Assembly: GCA_900544305.1 (NCBI GenBank)
Contig: UQUV01000062.1
Coordinates: forward strand, 1-10,818
Origin: an uncultured Porphyromonadaceae bacterium
GTDB lineage: Bacteria > Bacteroidota > Bacteroidia > Bacteroidales > Muribaculaceae
Direction of reading: 5' to 3'
DNA length: 10,818 nucleotides
Both the position numbers and the translations under genes were made by a program. Shown here in pieces: positions 1-7,847 of this stretch (position 1 is its first letter; the number at the start of each line of letters is the position of its first letter). The notes below the pieces were generated by a model that saw nothing but the letters and a program-made list of their open reading frames with translations, did not search any database and was not told where the DNA came from.

Positions 1-37
1 TTGGAATAATTTTCATATTATGGATTTTTTATTCCAA
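1..37 (+). terminator. Possible terminator hairpin at the window edge
   Basis: TTGGAATAA (1-9) is exactly complementary to TTATTCCAA (29-37), giving a 9-bp AT-rich stem with a 19-nt loop, followed by CTTTTT. It could end a plus-strand gene lying left of the window. The loop is large, the stem weak, and the left flank is missing, so the call is tentative. Confidence 0.3.
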
Positions 38-54
38 CTTTTTGGGTGCAGTTC

Positions 55-192
55 AAGATAGAGGAGGTGGGCGAAGCCCGGAGGAGTATGAACGCTGTCG
101 AAGGGTTGACAGATTATGGTTTACAGTTTACAGACGCTAACCCTTTGCTGACGTTCATACCCCTCAGTCGCTAGCGACGGCTCCCCTATCTT
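55..192. repeat. Imperfect palindromic intergenic element (MITE-like or REP-like)
   Basis: The two halves are imperfect inverted copies around a centre near 123. AAGATAGAGGAG (55-66) matches the complement of the segment ending at 192, and GTATGAACG (86-94) is the exact complement of 152-160. AGGGTT on the left is mirrored by AACCCT on the right. Each arm carries its own hairpins: GGGCGAAGCCC near 69-79, CTGTC/GACAG near 95-112, GTCGCTAGCGAC near 167-178, and a 9-bp stem with a 3-nt loop at 180-200. The centre holds a tandem copy of GTTTACA (119-132). There is no coding capacity. The layout suits a non-autonomous palindromic repeat of the kind scattered between genes in Bacteroidales. No second copy lies in this window, so repetitiveness is inferred. 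Confidence 0.6.
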
Positions 193-362
193 AGGGGAGC
201 ACATCCCACCATGCTTCCCCTCCAAAAAATAGCAAACTGTCAAAAAAATCGGACAAAAGGACATAAAGACATACTTTTGAGTATATTCTTATCAGCCGTT
301 TTTGTTCTTCTGTCAAAAAAGAATATAAGCAAAACTGTCCGTATGTTTGGAAGACTATAAAT
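193..362. other. AT-rich intergenic stretch without a supported gene
   Basis: No convincing gene is seen. Two TAnnTTTG-like boxes occur on the plus strand (TACTTTTG at 272-279, TATGTTTG at 342-349), but neither has a -33 partner or a plausible downstream gene, since both point into the terminator of the minus-strand START-like gene. CTGTCAAAAAA occurs twice (237-247 and 310-320), probably by base composition. A 75-codon minus-strand reading frame here has an implausible composition. Confidence 0.4.
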
Positions 363-401
363 AAAAAAACACATTCCGACACGTGGCTGTGTCGGAATGT
401 G
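363..401 (-). terminator. Rho-independent terminator of the START-like gene
   Basis: CACATTCCGACAC (370-382) and GTGTCGGAATGTG (389-401) form a perfect 13-bp stem with a 6-nt loop. On the minus strand the stem is followed directly by a run of seven T (the A run at 363-369), the standard intrinsic terminator layout. It lies 28 nt past the stop codon of the minus-strand gene at 430-810. Confidence 0.9.
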
Positions 402-429
402 CTCCTATATCCTTTCAACGTTCAGGCAA

Positions 430-810
430 TCAGCAGCCCAGCAGCCGCTGCAATACTTCTACCTGATAGTTCCACAGATTTTTCGATTCTTCGAGCTCGT
501 CGGGTTCGGCAAAATCCGTCACGGTCAGCAACGTAGTATCGGTCATTTCCGACACGTCAACCCTCAGTTCGAAATACGACTTGTCGTCCTCGTCCTTCCA
601 GCGGTAACGCACATATTTTTCCGTACGCATCGCAATTATCGTAGCCGGCTGTTCGGTTCCCTTCCACGAGAAAACGACATCCTTTCCGTGCATCTCTGCA
701 TTGTCGGCAAACCACTCCTTCAGTCCGTTGGCAGTTGCCAGATACGACCAGAGCAAAGGCACGGGAGTGCTTTTCATTTCAAATTCCAGTGTATATTTTA
801 TTTTCGCCAT
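430..810 (-). CDS. START-like (SRPBCC superfamily) domain protein
   Basis: A 126-residue protein that looks like one compact domain of the START/AHSA1-like kind common in Bacteroidota, where it is annotated only as a START-like domain protein. Visible family features are an opening beta strand (residues 2-12, KIKYTLEFEM), then a helix with LLWSYLATANGLKEWFAD (residues 19-36), the characteristic SRPBCC pattern in which a strand is followed by short helices carrying a conserved Trp. Alternating strands follow (residues 43-98), then a C-terminal amphipathic helix ending LLGC. There is no signal peptide or membrane segment, so it is probably cytosolic. Family members bind hydrophobic ligands or partner proteins in a central cavity, but the ligand here is unknown. 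It is monocistronic, divergent from pta, and has its own strong terminator. The start is the ATG at 808-810, and no good -7 box was found upstream. Confidence 0.85.
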   Translation of the reverse strand: MAKIKYTLEFEMKSTPVPLLWSYLATANGLKEWFADNAEMHGKDVVFSWKGTEQPATIIAMRTEKYVRYRWKDEDDKSYFELRVDVSEMTDTTLLTVTDFAEPDELEESKNLWNYQVEVLQRLLGC

Positions 811-1016
811 AGTATTAAGTCCATAAAAAAATTTCGGGTGCTAAATAAACACAAAGTTCATAAACCAACAAATCTTTAAAGCACTTTTCTTGCAGAATTG
901 ACACTTTTCCACGGTTTAATATTTTTTCATACTGGATTTCCACAAATTCATGGAAATTTTATGGTTCATTACATTTTAATTCTATAATTTTGCAAATAGC
1001 AAAAAATACAACAATT
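811..1016. other. Intergenic region between divergent START-like gene and pta
   Basis: This 206-bp AT-rich spacer separates two divergently transcribed genes. It holds the pta promoter box near its right end (985-992). For the minus-strand gene only one-mismatch versions of the -7 box were seen, near 845-880, and they are too weak to annotate. Confidence 0.5.
985..992 (+). promoter_or_regulatory. pta-ackA promoter, Bacteroidota -7 box
   Basis: TAATTTTG is a full match to the TAnnTTTG -7 element. The upstream TTTTATGG around 957-964 is a loose candidate for the -33 TTTG element. Transcription would start near 998, giving a short A-rich leader before the ATG at 1017. The box argues against the in-frame TTG codon at 990 as start, because that codon lies inside the promoter. 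Confidence 0.65.
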
Positions 1017-2030
1017 ATGGCTTTATTTGACAAGCTGATCCAAACAGCGCAACAGAACAAACAACGAATAGTCCTTGCAGAAGGCACAGAACCAAGAACT
1101 TTGCAAGCAGCCGACATGCTTCTCCGTGATGAAATCGCCAACATCATCCTCATCGGAAAGCCCGCAGAAATAACAGCTAAAGCAGCCGAACTCGGACTCA
1201 AGCATATCGACAAGGCTACAGTCGTAGACCCGACAAATACAGAAGCTACAGAAAAGTATGCACAACTTTTCTATGAGCTCCGCAAATCAAAAGGCATCAC
1301 GATTGAAGATGCCCGCAAAACCGTTCTCAACCCTCTTTATCTGGGCTGTCTCATCATCAAGAACGGTGAAGCTGACGGACAGGTTGCCGGCGCACTCAAC
1401 ACTACCGGCGATGTGCTCCGCGCAGCATTCCAGGTCATCAAACCGAAAAAAGGCATCAGTGTCGTTTCCGGCGCATTCCTTATGCTTCTTCCGGAAAACT
1501 GCCCTTACGGCCAGGACGGCATGCTGATTTTTGCCGACTGTGCAGTAGTGCCTAATCCGACTGCAGCAGAATTGGCACAAATCGCCGTTTCATCGGCTCA
1601 GACAGCCAAGGATTTGGCAGGTTTCGACCCGCGTGTTGCCATCCTCAGCTTCTCAACCAAAGGCAGCGCAAAACACGAAATGGTGGACAAAGTCATCGAA
1701 GCTACAAAAATCGCCAAGGAAATGGCTCCGGAACTGGCTCTCGACGGCGAATTGCAGGCTGATGCAGCCATCGTTCCTTCAGTGGGCAAGAGCAAGGCTC
1801 CGAACAGCGACATCGCCGGAACTGCCAACGTGCTGGTATTCCCGTCGCTCGAAGTGGGCAACATCACTTACAAGCTCGTTCAGCGTCTGAGCGGCGCACA
1901 GGCAGTAGGTCCTGTACTCCAAGGTCTGGCACGTCCGGTGAACGACCTTTCTCGCGGCTGCAGCCCGGAAGACATCTATAAAACAGTCATCATCACTTGT
2001 AACCAAAGCATCAACGCGTCCGAAAAATGA
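1017..2030 (+). CDS. pta: Phosphate acetyltransferase
   Basis: Pta interconverts acetyl-CoA plus phosphate with acetyl phosphate plus CoA, the first step of acetate overflow and fermentation in the cytosol. The 337-residue product is the short, single-domain form; the roughly 700-residue enterobacterial Pta carries extra N-terminal domains. Family landmarks are KQRIVLAEGTEPRTLQAA (residues 15-32), the DGQVAGALNTTGDVLRAAFQ stretch (120-139) with Arg135, and LSRGCSPEDI (311-320), matching the catalytic Ser-Arg pair (S312, R313) and following Asp of the Methanosarcina enzyme. The ATG at 1017 is preferred over an in-frame TTG at 990 because the latter overlaps the promoter. The stop codon overlaps the ackA start as ATGA, implying translational coupling. 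Confidence 0.97.
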   Translation: MALFDKLIQTAQQNKQRIVLAEGTEPRTLQAADMLLRDEIANIILIGKPAEITAKAAELGLKHIDKATVVDPTNTEATEKYAQLFYELRKSKGITIEDARKTVLNPLYLGCLIIKNGEADGQVAGALNTTGDVLRAAFQVIKPKKGISVVSGAFLMLLPENCPYGQDGMLIFADCAVVPNPTAAELAQIAVSSAQTAKDLAGFDPRVAILSFSTKGSAKHEMVDKVIEATKIAKEMAPELALDGELQADAAIVPSVGKSKAPNSDIAGTANVLVFPSLEVGNITYKLVQRLSGAQAVGPVLQGLARPVNDLSRGCSPEDIYKTVIITCNQSINASEK

Positions 2031-3229
2031 AAATATTAGTGCTCAACTGCGGAAGTTCTTCCGTAAAATACAAACTCATCGCGCTTTCAGGCAACGAGCA
2101 GAATATCCTTGCCGAAGGCGGCGTGGAAAAAATCGGTCTCCCCGACTCTTTCCTCAAATTCAAATACAACGGCGAGAAAGTGACTATCAACGCTTCTATG
2201 CCTAACCATAATGTGGCTATCCGCATCATTCTCGACAACCTGACAAGCGAAAAATTCGGTTGCATCAAGAATTTTGACGAAATCGAAGCCGTTGGCCACC
2301 GCCTCGTTCACGGTGGAGAAAAATTCAACTCCAGCGTTCTCATCAACGACGAGGTAATCGCCAAGGTAAAGGAATGCTACGACCTCGCTCCGCTCCACAA
2401 CCCGGTGAACATTGCCGGTGTCGACGCTATCAGCGAAATCCTTCCTGACGTGCCGCAAGTGGGCGTATTCGATACTGCTTTCCACCAGACAATGCCGTCG
2501 TACGCCTATATGTACGGTCTACCCTACGAAATGTATGAAAAATACGGCGTTCGCCGCTACGGCTTCCACGGAACAAGCCACCGCTACGTTTCCCGCCGTG
2601 CCTGCGAATTCCTCGGTCTGGAATACGAAAAACAGCGCATCATCACTTGCCACATCGGTAACGGCGGTTCCATCACTGCCATCAAGGACGGCAAGTCGGT
2701 CGACACATCAATGGGTATGACTCCGGTCGAAGGTCTGATTATGGGTACTCGCTGCGGCGACGTTGATCCGGGAGCCCTTCTCTACATCCAGCAGAAAGAA
2801 CAACTCGACCACGAAGGCATGCAGGCGCTCATCAACAAGAAGAGCGGTGTGGCAGGTCTGACAGGCGTTTCTTCCGACATGCGCGACATTGAAAAGGCAG
2901 TGGAAGAAGGCAACGAACGTGCCATCATGGCGTTGAACATGTACGAATACCGCATCACTAAATATATCGGTGCCTACACTGCTGCATTGGGCGGTGTCGA
3001 CGTGATTGTGTTCACAGGCGGCGTCGGCGAAAACCAGACAGGCACACGCGAACGCATCTGCAAGCAGCTTGCCTTCCTCGGCATCGAATTCGATGTGGAA
3101 AAGAACAAGACTCGCGGTGAAGAAATCGAGCTCAGCACTCTGAATTCAAAAGTTCGCGTCGTAGTCATCCCGACTGACGAAGAATATATGATTGCCCGCG
3201 ACACGGAAGCAATCGTAAAGGCATTGTAA
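2027..3229 (+). CDS. ackA: Acetate kinase
   Basis: AckA transfers the phosphoryl group of acetyl phosphate to ADP, giving acetate and ATP, and so completes the Pta-AckA route of substrate-level ATP formation in the cytosol. The 400-residue length is normal for the family. The first signature VLNCGSSSVK lies at residues 5-14 (Asn7). Expected catalytic residues by comparison with the Methanosarcina enzyme are present: Arg92 in GHRLVHGG, Asp149 in VFDTAFH, His181 in GFHGTSHR, Arg242 in GTRCGDVDPG and Glu385 in PTDEEYMIARDTE. The second ASKHA-type nucleotide-binding stretch is FTGGVGENQ (329-337). The gene starts inside the pta stop codon (ATGA), so both are made from one transcript, and the operon ends at the hairpin terminator at 3259-3298. 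Confidence 0.98.
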   Translation: MKILVLNCGSSSVKYKLIALSGNEQNILAEGGVEKIGLPDSFLKFKYNGEKVTINASMPNHNVAIRIILDNLTSEKFGCIKNFDEIEAVGHRLVHGGEKFNSSVLINDEVIAKVKECYDLAPLHNPVNIAGVDAISEILPDVPQVGVFDTAFHQTMPSYAYMYGLPYEMYEKYGVRRYGFHGTSHRYVSRRACEFLGLEYEKQRIITCHIGNGGSITAIKDGKSVDTSMGMTPVEGLIMGTRCGDVDPGALLYIQQKEQLDHEGMQALINKKSGVAGLTGVSSDMRDIEKAVEEGNERAIMALNMYEYRITKYIGAYTAALGGVDVIVFTGGVGENQTGTRERICKQLAFLGIEFDVEKNKTRGEEIELSTLNSKVRVVVIPTDEEYMIARDTEAIVKAL

Positions 3230-3258
3230 GAAGTCATACACTGAAAACGATACAGCGT

Positions 3259-3298
3259 AAAGACTGCATTCTGTATTCCGCAGAATGCAGTCTTTTTT
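3259..3298 (+). terminator. Rho-independent terminator of pta-ackA
   Basis: AAAGACTGCATTCTG (3259-3273) pairs perfectly with CAGAATGCAGTCTTT (3281-3295), a 15-bp stem with a 7-nt loop. A T run completes it at 3298. It lies 29 nt after the ackA stop codon and 35 nt before mtgA, so it should largely separate the two units. Confidence 0.92.
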
Positions 3299-3333
3299 CA
3301 AAAATGTAGTTCCACTTTTTTCATATCATTTCT

Positions 3334-4026
3334 ATGCGCAAGAAAAAACTGTGGCGGTTCATCCGCCTTTTCGTGGTCTGGTTTTTCATTCTTTCCATCG
3401 GTTCGGTCATTCTGTTCCGTTTTGTTCCCGTCTATTTCACTCCGCTCATGGGCATACGCTGCGTGCAGCAACTGGCCGACGGCAAAAGCCTGAAGCTGAA
3501 ACACGACTGGGTGTCGCTCGACGAAATGTCGCGCCACATGCCGATGGCAGTCATCGCCTCGGAGGACAACCGCTTTGCCGAGCATCACGGCTTCGACTTC
3601 GTGGAAATCAAGAAAGCCATCAAGGAGCGGGAATCCGGCAAGCGGAAACGCGGCGCAAGCACCATATCGCAGCAAACGGCCAAGAACGTCTTCCTGTGGC
3701 CCTCATCATCATGGCTCAGGAAAGGACTGGAAGCCTATTTCACGGTCCTCATCGAAATCTGCTGGAGCAAGGAGCGCATCATGGAAGTGTACCTCAACTC
3801 CATTGAGATGGGCGACGGCATCTACGGCGTGCAGGCCGTAGCCGAAGAACATTTCAACAAGGACGCCGACAACCTGTCGGCCAACGAATGTGCCCTGATA
3901 GCCGCCACCCTGCCCAACCCGCGGAAATTCAACTCCGCCCACCCCTCCAGATACATGAAAAAACGCCAGGCACAAATCCGCCGCCTCATGCGCCTCGTCC
4001 CCCAATTCCCCGAAAAGAAGGATTAG
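3334..4026 (+). CDS. mtgA: Monofunctional peptidoglycan glycosyltransferase (GT51)
   Basis: MtgA polymerises lipid II into glycan strands on the outer face of the inner membrane, with no transpeptidase domain. The 230-residue protein has a basic N-terminus (MRKKK), one membrane anchor (about residues 10-30), and then the GT51 domain. All signature motifs are visible: SEDNRFAEHHGFD (76-88) with catalytic Glu77, GASTISQQTAKNVFLW (107-122), RKGLE (129-133) with the second Glu at 133, KERIMEVYLNSIEMG (146-160), and GIYGVQAVAEEHF (162-174). The length is typical of monofunctional enzymes. The gene sits 35 nt after the ackA terminator with no recognisable -7 box in that gap, so it may rely on an undetected promoter or on read-through. 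It is convergent with the minus-strand cassette beginning at 4098. Confidence 0.95.
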   Translation: MRKKKLWRFIRLFVVWFFILSIGSVILFRFVPVYFTPLMGIRCVQQLADGKSLKLKHDWVSLDEMSRHMPMAVIASEDNRFAEHHGFDFVEIKKAIKERESGKRKRGASTISQQTAKNVFLWPSSSWLRKGLEAYFTVLIEICWSKERIMEVYLNSIEMGDGIYGVQAVAEEHFNKDADNLSANECALIAATLPNPRKFNSAHPSRYMKKRQAQIRRLMRLVPQFPEKKD

Positions 4027-4097
4027 CCTACAGAATAAAATATGACAAACAGTCAAACATTATCAAGAGAAGTACAAGACCTAAGTTTTACTCCTGT

Positions 4098-5831
4098 TTA
4101 AATCTTGTCCAGATTCCAAATATCTTTAACAGCTGCAATAATTTTATTGCATCTCCTTTCTATACTTAATTTATCCCAAACAGGATGTTCTTTATCGGTT
4201 ACAAACTCTATAATTTCTTTTTGTTGGTTCAGTAAATTATCTCGTCCATAGACTTGTAATTTATCCACAAATGGACGATTTCCCAAAGAACTATTTTGCC
4301 GTCCAGCCATCAACATTAGGTTCCCGACACTATTCATCCATTCACCTGAAACGATTCCCTCTTCAGGATATTCTTTATCCTCATAAATACCGTAACCGTT
4401 TTCTAAAGGATTGGCTTGTGACTGTGGGGCTATATGCTCAATACTTTCATTGGAAATTACATCTGCATAAGAAACTTTTGGTGTAGGATAATTGGCATTA
4501 CACAAATATTGTTCGTATCTCCATAACAAGTAGTTATCCACACGGTTGCCATAAAACCAACCACTCTTAACGTGGTTAAGCATTTCTGTATCGCTCCAAT
4601 ACCCCCACCACCAATCATTGTTAAGCTTCCATTTCACAGAATCTATCTGGTTATTAAAGCTTTCTGTATCGTTTGCATTTTGAATGACATTCTGCAACCT
4701 ACTTGTTATATCAGCCCGTCCACCTCTAACCAACAGACGAAACGTCAAATTTTCCAACAACTTGATAAGGCGCATGAATACTTCATCACTAACATTTGAC
4801 AATTTAGCTTTAATGAGCATAGGATACGAAAATGCCATATTATTCAGGCATTTCAAATTTGCGGTATAAAAAGAATTGTCTTGTTCTATCTGCTTGACAA
4901 AGCAAAAGGCTTTAGACAGGCCATTAACAAAATCCTTTATTTGTTTTGTTTGTTCTTCTCTTGAGACAGATTTTAGCCAATCTTTGACCTCGCCTACAAC
5001 TTTCTCGCTATAATATCCTTTTGGACCCACAGCCCTCCAATAATAGTTAAGGACATTATCTTCATCCACAGTTACAAGGACAATGTTATGGTATATTTCT
5101 TCAAAAGCCTTTTCTATATAGTGGATATCATCCTCATTATTTTCTATGCGGAAAATCTGCAACATGAAATAGGCTTTGAGAACTTCCAGATTGGTAAGTT
5201 TCTTACCTCTGTCATTTTGGTATGCGAAGATTTGTGCCGCCTGCAATTTGTCCTTGACTATAAAAGTGGTAATGGATGCATTCTCCAACGTACTAATCCA
5301 AGAAAGCATTTGCTGTATAGACACTTTCCTAAGTTCCGTTTCAAAATATGTGCGTGCTTCATACATGGCAATCTTTGACTTTGATGTCAAATCCTCTTTT
5401 GAAATGGACTCTTTGTATTCAATGACTGCATCCACAAAAAAATTATTGTCATAAGGCACAGTCATGAACTTCTGCTTATTGCGCCTTATATCTTTCAAAT
5501 AGTAGTCGGTAATGTCCTCCAATAAGTTCTTGATATTATCGGCATTTGCGTCATTGCACCACTCCTCATGCCGATATTTAAAAGTATTTACTAATGCACT
5601 AAAAAAGATAATGCATGTGGTCAGACGTTGCTGTCCATCAATGACATATAAGGTATCTTCACATTGTTCAAACAGAAAGTGCCCCAAATAGTAATTTTCG
5701 TCACACTCCCTTAAATCCTCAATAAACTGTGAAAATTGCCTTTCTCCCCATGCGTATGCTCGTTGGTATTCAGGAATAACAAATCGGATATTACGTCTTC
5801 CGAATAACGCTTTAATTGTCGTAGATTCCAT
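4098..5831 (-). CDS. DUF262 and DUF1524 protein, GmrSD-type nuclease
   Basis: This 577-residue protein joins two domains known from the type IV restriction enzyme GmrSD, which attacks modified (for example glucosylated hydroxymethylcytosine) phage DNA. The N-terminal DUF262 (GmrS-like, ParB/sulfiredoxin-like NTP-binding) domain shows FVIPEYQRAYAWGERQ (17-32), YYLGHFLFE (47-55), VIDGQQRLTT (63-72) with the diagnostic DGQQR, and NDRGKKLTNLEVLKAY (206-221). The C-terminal DUF1524 (GmrD-like, His-Me finger nuclease) domain shows SIEHIAPQ (463-470) with candidate catalytic His466, and NSVGNLMLMAGRQNSSLGNRPF (500-521) with the expected Asn residues. Between them lies a helical region rich in aromatic residues. 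The ATG at 5829-5831 is preferred: it leaves an 11-nt gap after the exonuclease stop and begins MESTTIKALF, as family members do. A start at 5879 would overlap the upstream gene by 37 nt. The substrate modification is unknown. Confidence 0.9.
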   Translation of the reverse strand: MESTTIKALFGRRNIRFVIPEYQRAYAWGERQFSQFIEDLRECDENYYLGHFLFEQCEDTLYVIDGQQRLTTCIIFFSALVNTFKYRHEEWCNDANADNIKNLLEDITDYYLKDIRRNKQKFMTVPYDNNFFVDAVIEYKESISKEDLTSKSKIAMYEARTYFETELRKVSIQQMLSWISTLENASITTFIVKDKLQAAQIFAYQNDRGKKLTNLEVLKAYFMLQIFRIENNEDDIHYIEKAFEEIYHNIVLVTVDEDNVLNYYWRAVGPKGYYSEKVVGEVKDWLKSVSREEQTKQIKDFVNGLSKAFCFVKQIEQDNSFYTANLKCLNNMAFSYPMLIKAKLSNVSDEVFMRLIKLLENLTFRLLVRGGRADITSRLQNVIQNANDTESFNNQIDSVKWKLNNDWWWGYWSDTEMLNHVKSGWFYGNRVDNYLLWRYEQYLCNANYPTPKVSYADVISNESIEHIAPQSQANPLENGYGIYEDKEYPEEGIVSGEWMNSVGNLMLMAGRQNSSLGNRPFVDKLQVYGRDNLLNQQKEIIEFVTDKEHPVWDKLSIERRCNKIIAAVKDIWNLDKI

Positions 5832-5842
5832 AATATTACAGA

Positions 5843-6343
5843 TTAAAAATACAATATTTTTATGGCTATTTGTGCGCAAGCTTCAGCATCTGCCAACGCA
5901 TGATGATGGTCTTCCAAATCATATCCACAGTATTCTGCCACAGTTTGGAGCTGATGATTTGGAAGTTTATTGCCCAAAATAGTTCTCGAAGCTCTGCAAG
6001 TGCAGTAAAATGTATAATTGGGATAAGGCATCCCATAAGCATGAAATGCCGCCTTCAAGCAACTTTCATCGAATGGACTATTATGAGCGACTAATGGCAG
6101 TTCTCCTATCAGCGGACTAACCTTTGCCCATACTTCAGGAAAATCAGGCGCAAATTGTGTATTATCAGCCGTTAACCCGTGAACCTGTGTATTCCAATAT
6201 GAGTAATAATTGGGCACAGGGTGGATAAGACTATAAAACTTGTCTACAATCTCATTGTCCCTCACGACAACAACTCCAACGCTGCATACGCTTGAACGAT
6301 ACTGATTAGCAGTTTCAAAGTCAATTGCTACAAAGCTTTTCAT
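5843..6343 (-). CDS. DnaQ-like 3'-5' exonuclease (DEDDh family)
   Basis: A 166-residue protein consisting of one RNase T/DnaQ-fold exonuclease domain, which removes nucleotides from the 3' end of DNA or RNA using two metal ions. Exo I is FVAIDFETAN (4-13) with Asp8 and Glu10. Exo II is PLVAHNSPFDESCL (83-96) with Asp92. Exo III is HHHALADAEACA (146-157) with His148 and Asp152. The complete DEDDh set predicts activity. Length and the YWNTQVHGLTADNT segment (49-62) fit the small stand-alone exonucleases common in Bacteroidota rather than a polymerase III epsilon subunit with a C-terminal tail. It lies 27 nt downstream of the membrane-protein gene and 11 nt upstream of the GmrSD-type nuclease, so the three are probably one operon. 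The nucleic-acid substrate cannot be read from the sequence. Confidence 0.9.
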   Translation of the reverse strand: MKSFVAIDFETANQYRSSVCSVGVVVVRDNEIVDKFYSLIHPVPNYYSYWNTQVHGLTADNTQFAPDFPEVWAKVSPLIGELPLVAHNSPFDESCLKAAFHAYGMPYPNYTFYCTCRASRTILGNKLPNHQLQTVAEYCGYDLEDHHHALADAEACAQIAIKILYF

Positions 6344-6370
6344 CTTGATTCCCTGTGTTATGTTGGTCAG

Positions 6371-7822
6371 TCAGCCGGTTATTTTCTCAATCCAATATTT
6401 TACTCTTGCGGAAACTACACTTGCGTCTGTAGATTTCACTTTTTCCAAGACAACATATCCGTCTGCATTTATCTCTTTGTCTTGACATCCCATACGTTTT
6501 AAAGTGCTCTTCAATAAATCCATATTATCTTTTCGATTAGCAAACTGTATCAGGACTTCACCACTTGTCCCATCTTCCATAATATCCATATAGGGAGTTC
6601 CTTCTTCTTCTGAATTCAGTTCACAAGCTAAGATGTCCCAATACCAAATAAAAATATTCCAATTATCATAAGCGCCTACTTCATTTTCCCATGTCGCTGT
6701 ACGATAATGACGGCTAATTATATCTTTCAATTGCTCTACATTGTTTATAATGTATTGCTGCAATTCCTTGTTTGACTTAAACGTTTCTACGAATTTTCCT
6801 TCTGCTATATCGTAATACGGTTCTGGCAAGTATTGCCACCATGTACCACGGCTTCTTCGTCCTCCTTTTTCCCATTTCAAGGGTTTAGAGAAATCAGAAT
6901 CTCCATCATATGCTGCTTGAATGTAATAGTGCCCCTCCCAAAATCCGACTTCAATAACTCCGGGATTCCCATTTTTATTTTCCATACGGAAACCATCATA
7001 TTGGTCAGACATTCCTTCAATATGCCAACCCTCTTCACTCCATTTAGATAAGGAACAATCCCATATGCTTGTATCTTCTGTATGGGGTGTTTTAACTTGT
7101 TGCTCAGAATTCTGTTCATTCAATTTCTTTTCAGAAGCAGTATCAATGCCCATGTTGGTAAGTGCATTAGAAAGTACATTTAAGTCAACCAATATACGTT
7201 GTGGTTCTTGTTCTATATCACGATTATTACTTTTAGCATTACGATAAGCATCTGAGAAATTTTCCAATGTACTTCGTTTATGTTTGTCGTCAAATATAAA
7301 ATCGTCACGATACAAGTCTTTTCTGAACGCTTCTACAATACAAAAAAGGTTGTCTAATAAAGGGTCTGGTGAACCACTCTTATTTTTACGGTTCAAGTTT
7401 TCTCCATCTTCATCAGGGCAGCAATATTCAATAAGCTCTTTGACCGCATTACTGACTGTCGCTATGTATTTCGAATCACAGTGCATTGCCACATAAGAAG
7501 TTTGAAATTCGAGACGGATTTTTTCTTCATCCGAAAGGCTATGGTCTTTGATTACATCACATAAAGTATGGAGGTAGTCTTGATAAATCCGAAGTTTCTC
7601 CCCAAAAATTTTGGCAGCTCTCTCACGTTCTACATCATCATCGCTTTGACCTTTTAGAAGTATCATTGTTATAACTGCGGTAATGATAACCCCCAAAACA
7701 GCTGCAAACATCTCGTACCAAAGTTCTTTACCGGTAAACAATCTCAAATATACGGCAAAGAAACACGCTATAACAACCAATATTGCCACAACCAAAATGG
7801 CTTTTTTCTGTGTTAGTCTCAT
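6371..7822 (-). CDS. Two-helix membrane protein of unknown function
   Basis: I do not recognise a named family for this 483-residue protein. It has two hydrophobic helices at the N-terminus (about 8-28 and 35-56), separated by a short loop. The basic MRLTQKK start and the KGQSDDDVERERAAK stretch after helix 2 suggest that both ends lie in the cytoplasm. A charged, mostly helical region follows (about 60-225), then a low-complexity linker (about 228-252, EKKLNEQNSEQQVKTPHTED). The C-terminal half is rich in Trp and Tyr: SKWSEEGWHIEGM (259-271), IEVGFWEGHYYIQAAYDG (290-307), GTWWQYLPEPYYD (326-338) and NWNIFIWYWDI (387-397). That half has the look of a folded alpha/beta domain, but no catalytic motif could be assigned. 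The start is the ATG at 7822; a longer frame to 7879 would run back into the intergenic hairpin. It is probably co-transcribed with the exonuclease and nuclease genes. Confidence 0.8.
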   Translation of the reverse strand: MRLTQKKAILVVAILVVIACFFAVYLRLFTGKELWYEMFAAVLGVIITAVITMILLKGQSDDDVERERAAKIFGEKLRIYQDYLHTLCDVIKDHSLSDEEKIRLEFQTSYVAMHCDSKYIATVSNAVKELIEYCCPDEDGENLNRKNKSGSPDPLLDNLFCIVEAFRKDLYRDDFIFDDKHKRSTLENFSDAYRNAKSNNRDIEQEPQRILVDLNVLSNALTNMGIDTASEKKLNEQNSEQQVKTPHTEDTSIWDCSLSKWSEEGWHIEGMSDQYDGFRMENKNGNPGVIEVGFWEGHYYIQAAYDGDSDFSKPLKWEKGGRRSRGTWWQYLPEPYYDIAEGKFVETFKSNKELQQYIINNVEQLKDIISRHYRTATWENEVGAYDNWNIFIWYWDILACELNSEEEGTPYMDIMEDGTSGEVLIQFANRKDNMDLLKSTLKRMGCQDKEINADGYVVLEKVKSTDASVVSARVKYWIEKITG

Positions 7823-7847
7823 AAGGAATATTGAAAAATAAATAATA

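Noticed and set aside
191..418. 75-codon minus-strand reading frame
   Set aside because: It overlaps the palindromic element and the terminator hairpin, and has a Phe/Leu/Tyr-rich composition without domains.
397..879. 160-codon plus-strand reading frame
   Set aside because: It is antisense to the START-like gene, has no family resemblance, and its upstream region is a terminator for the other strand.
990..1016. N-terminal extension of pta from a TTG codon
   Set aside because: The TTG lies within the TAATTTTG promoter box and upstream of the predicted transcription start; the ATG at 1017 begins a normal Pta N-terminus.
3285..3806. 173-codon plus-strand reading frame
   Set aside because: It starts inside the ackA terminator and is an out-of-frame shadow of mtgA, whose GT51 motifs are all in the other frame.
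5832..5879. Longer start for the DUF262/DUF1524 gene
   Set aside because: It would overlap the exonuclease gene by 37 nt and add residues that family members lack.
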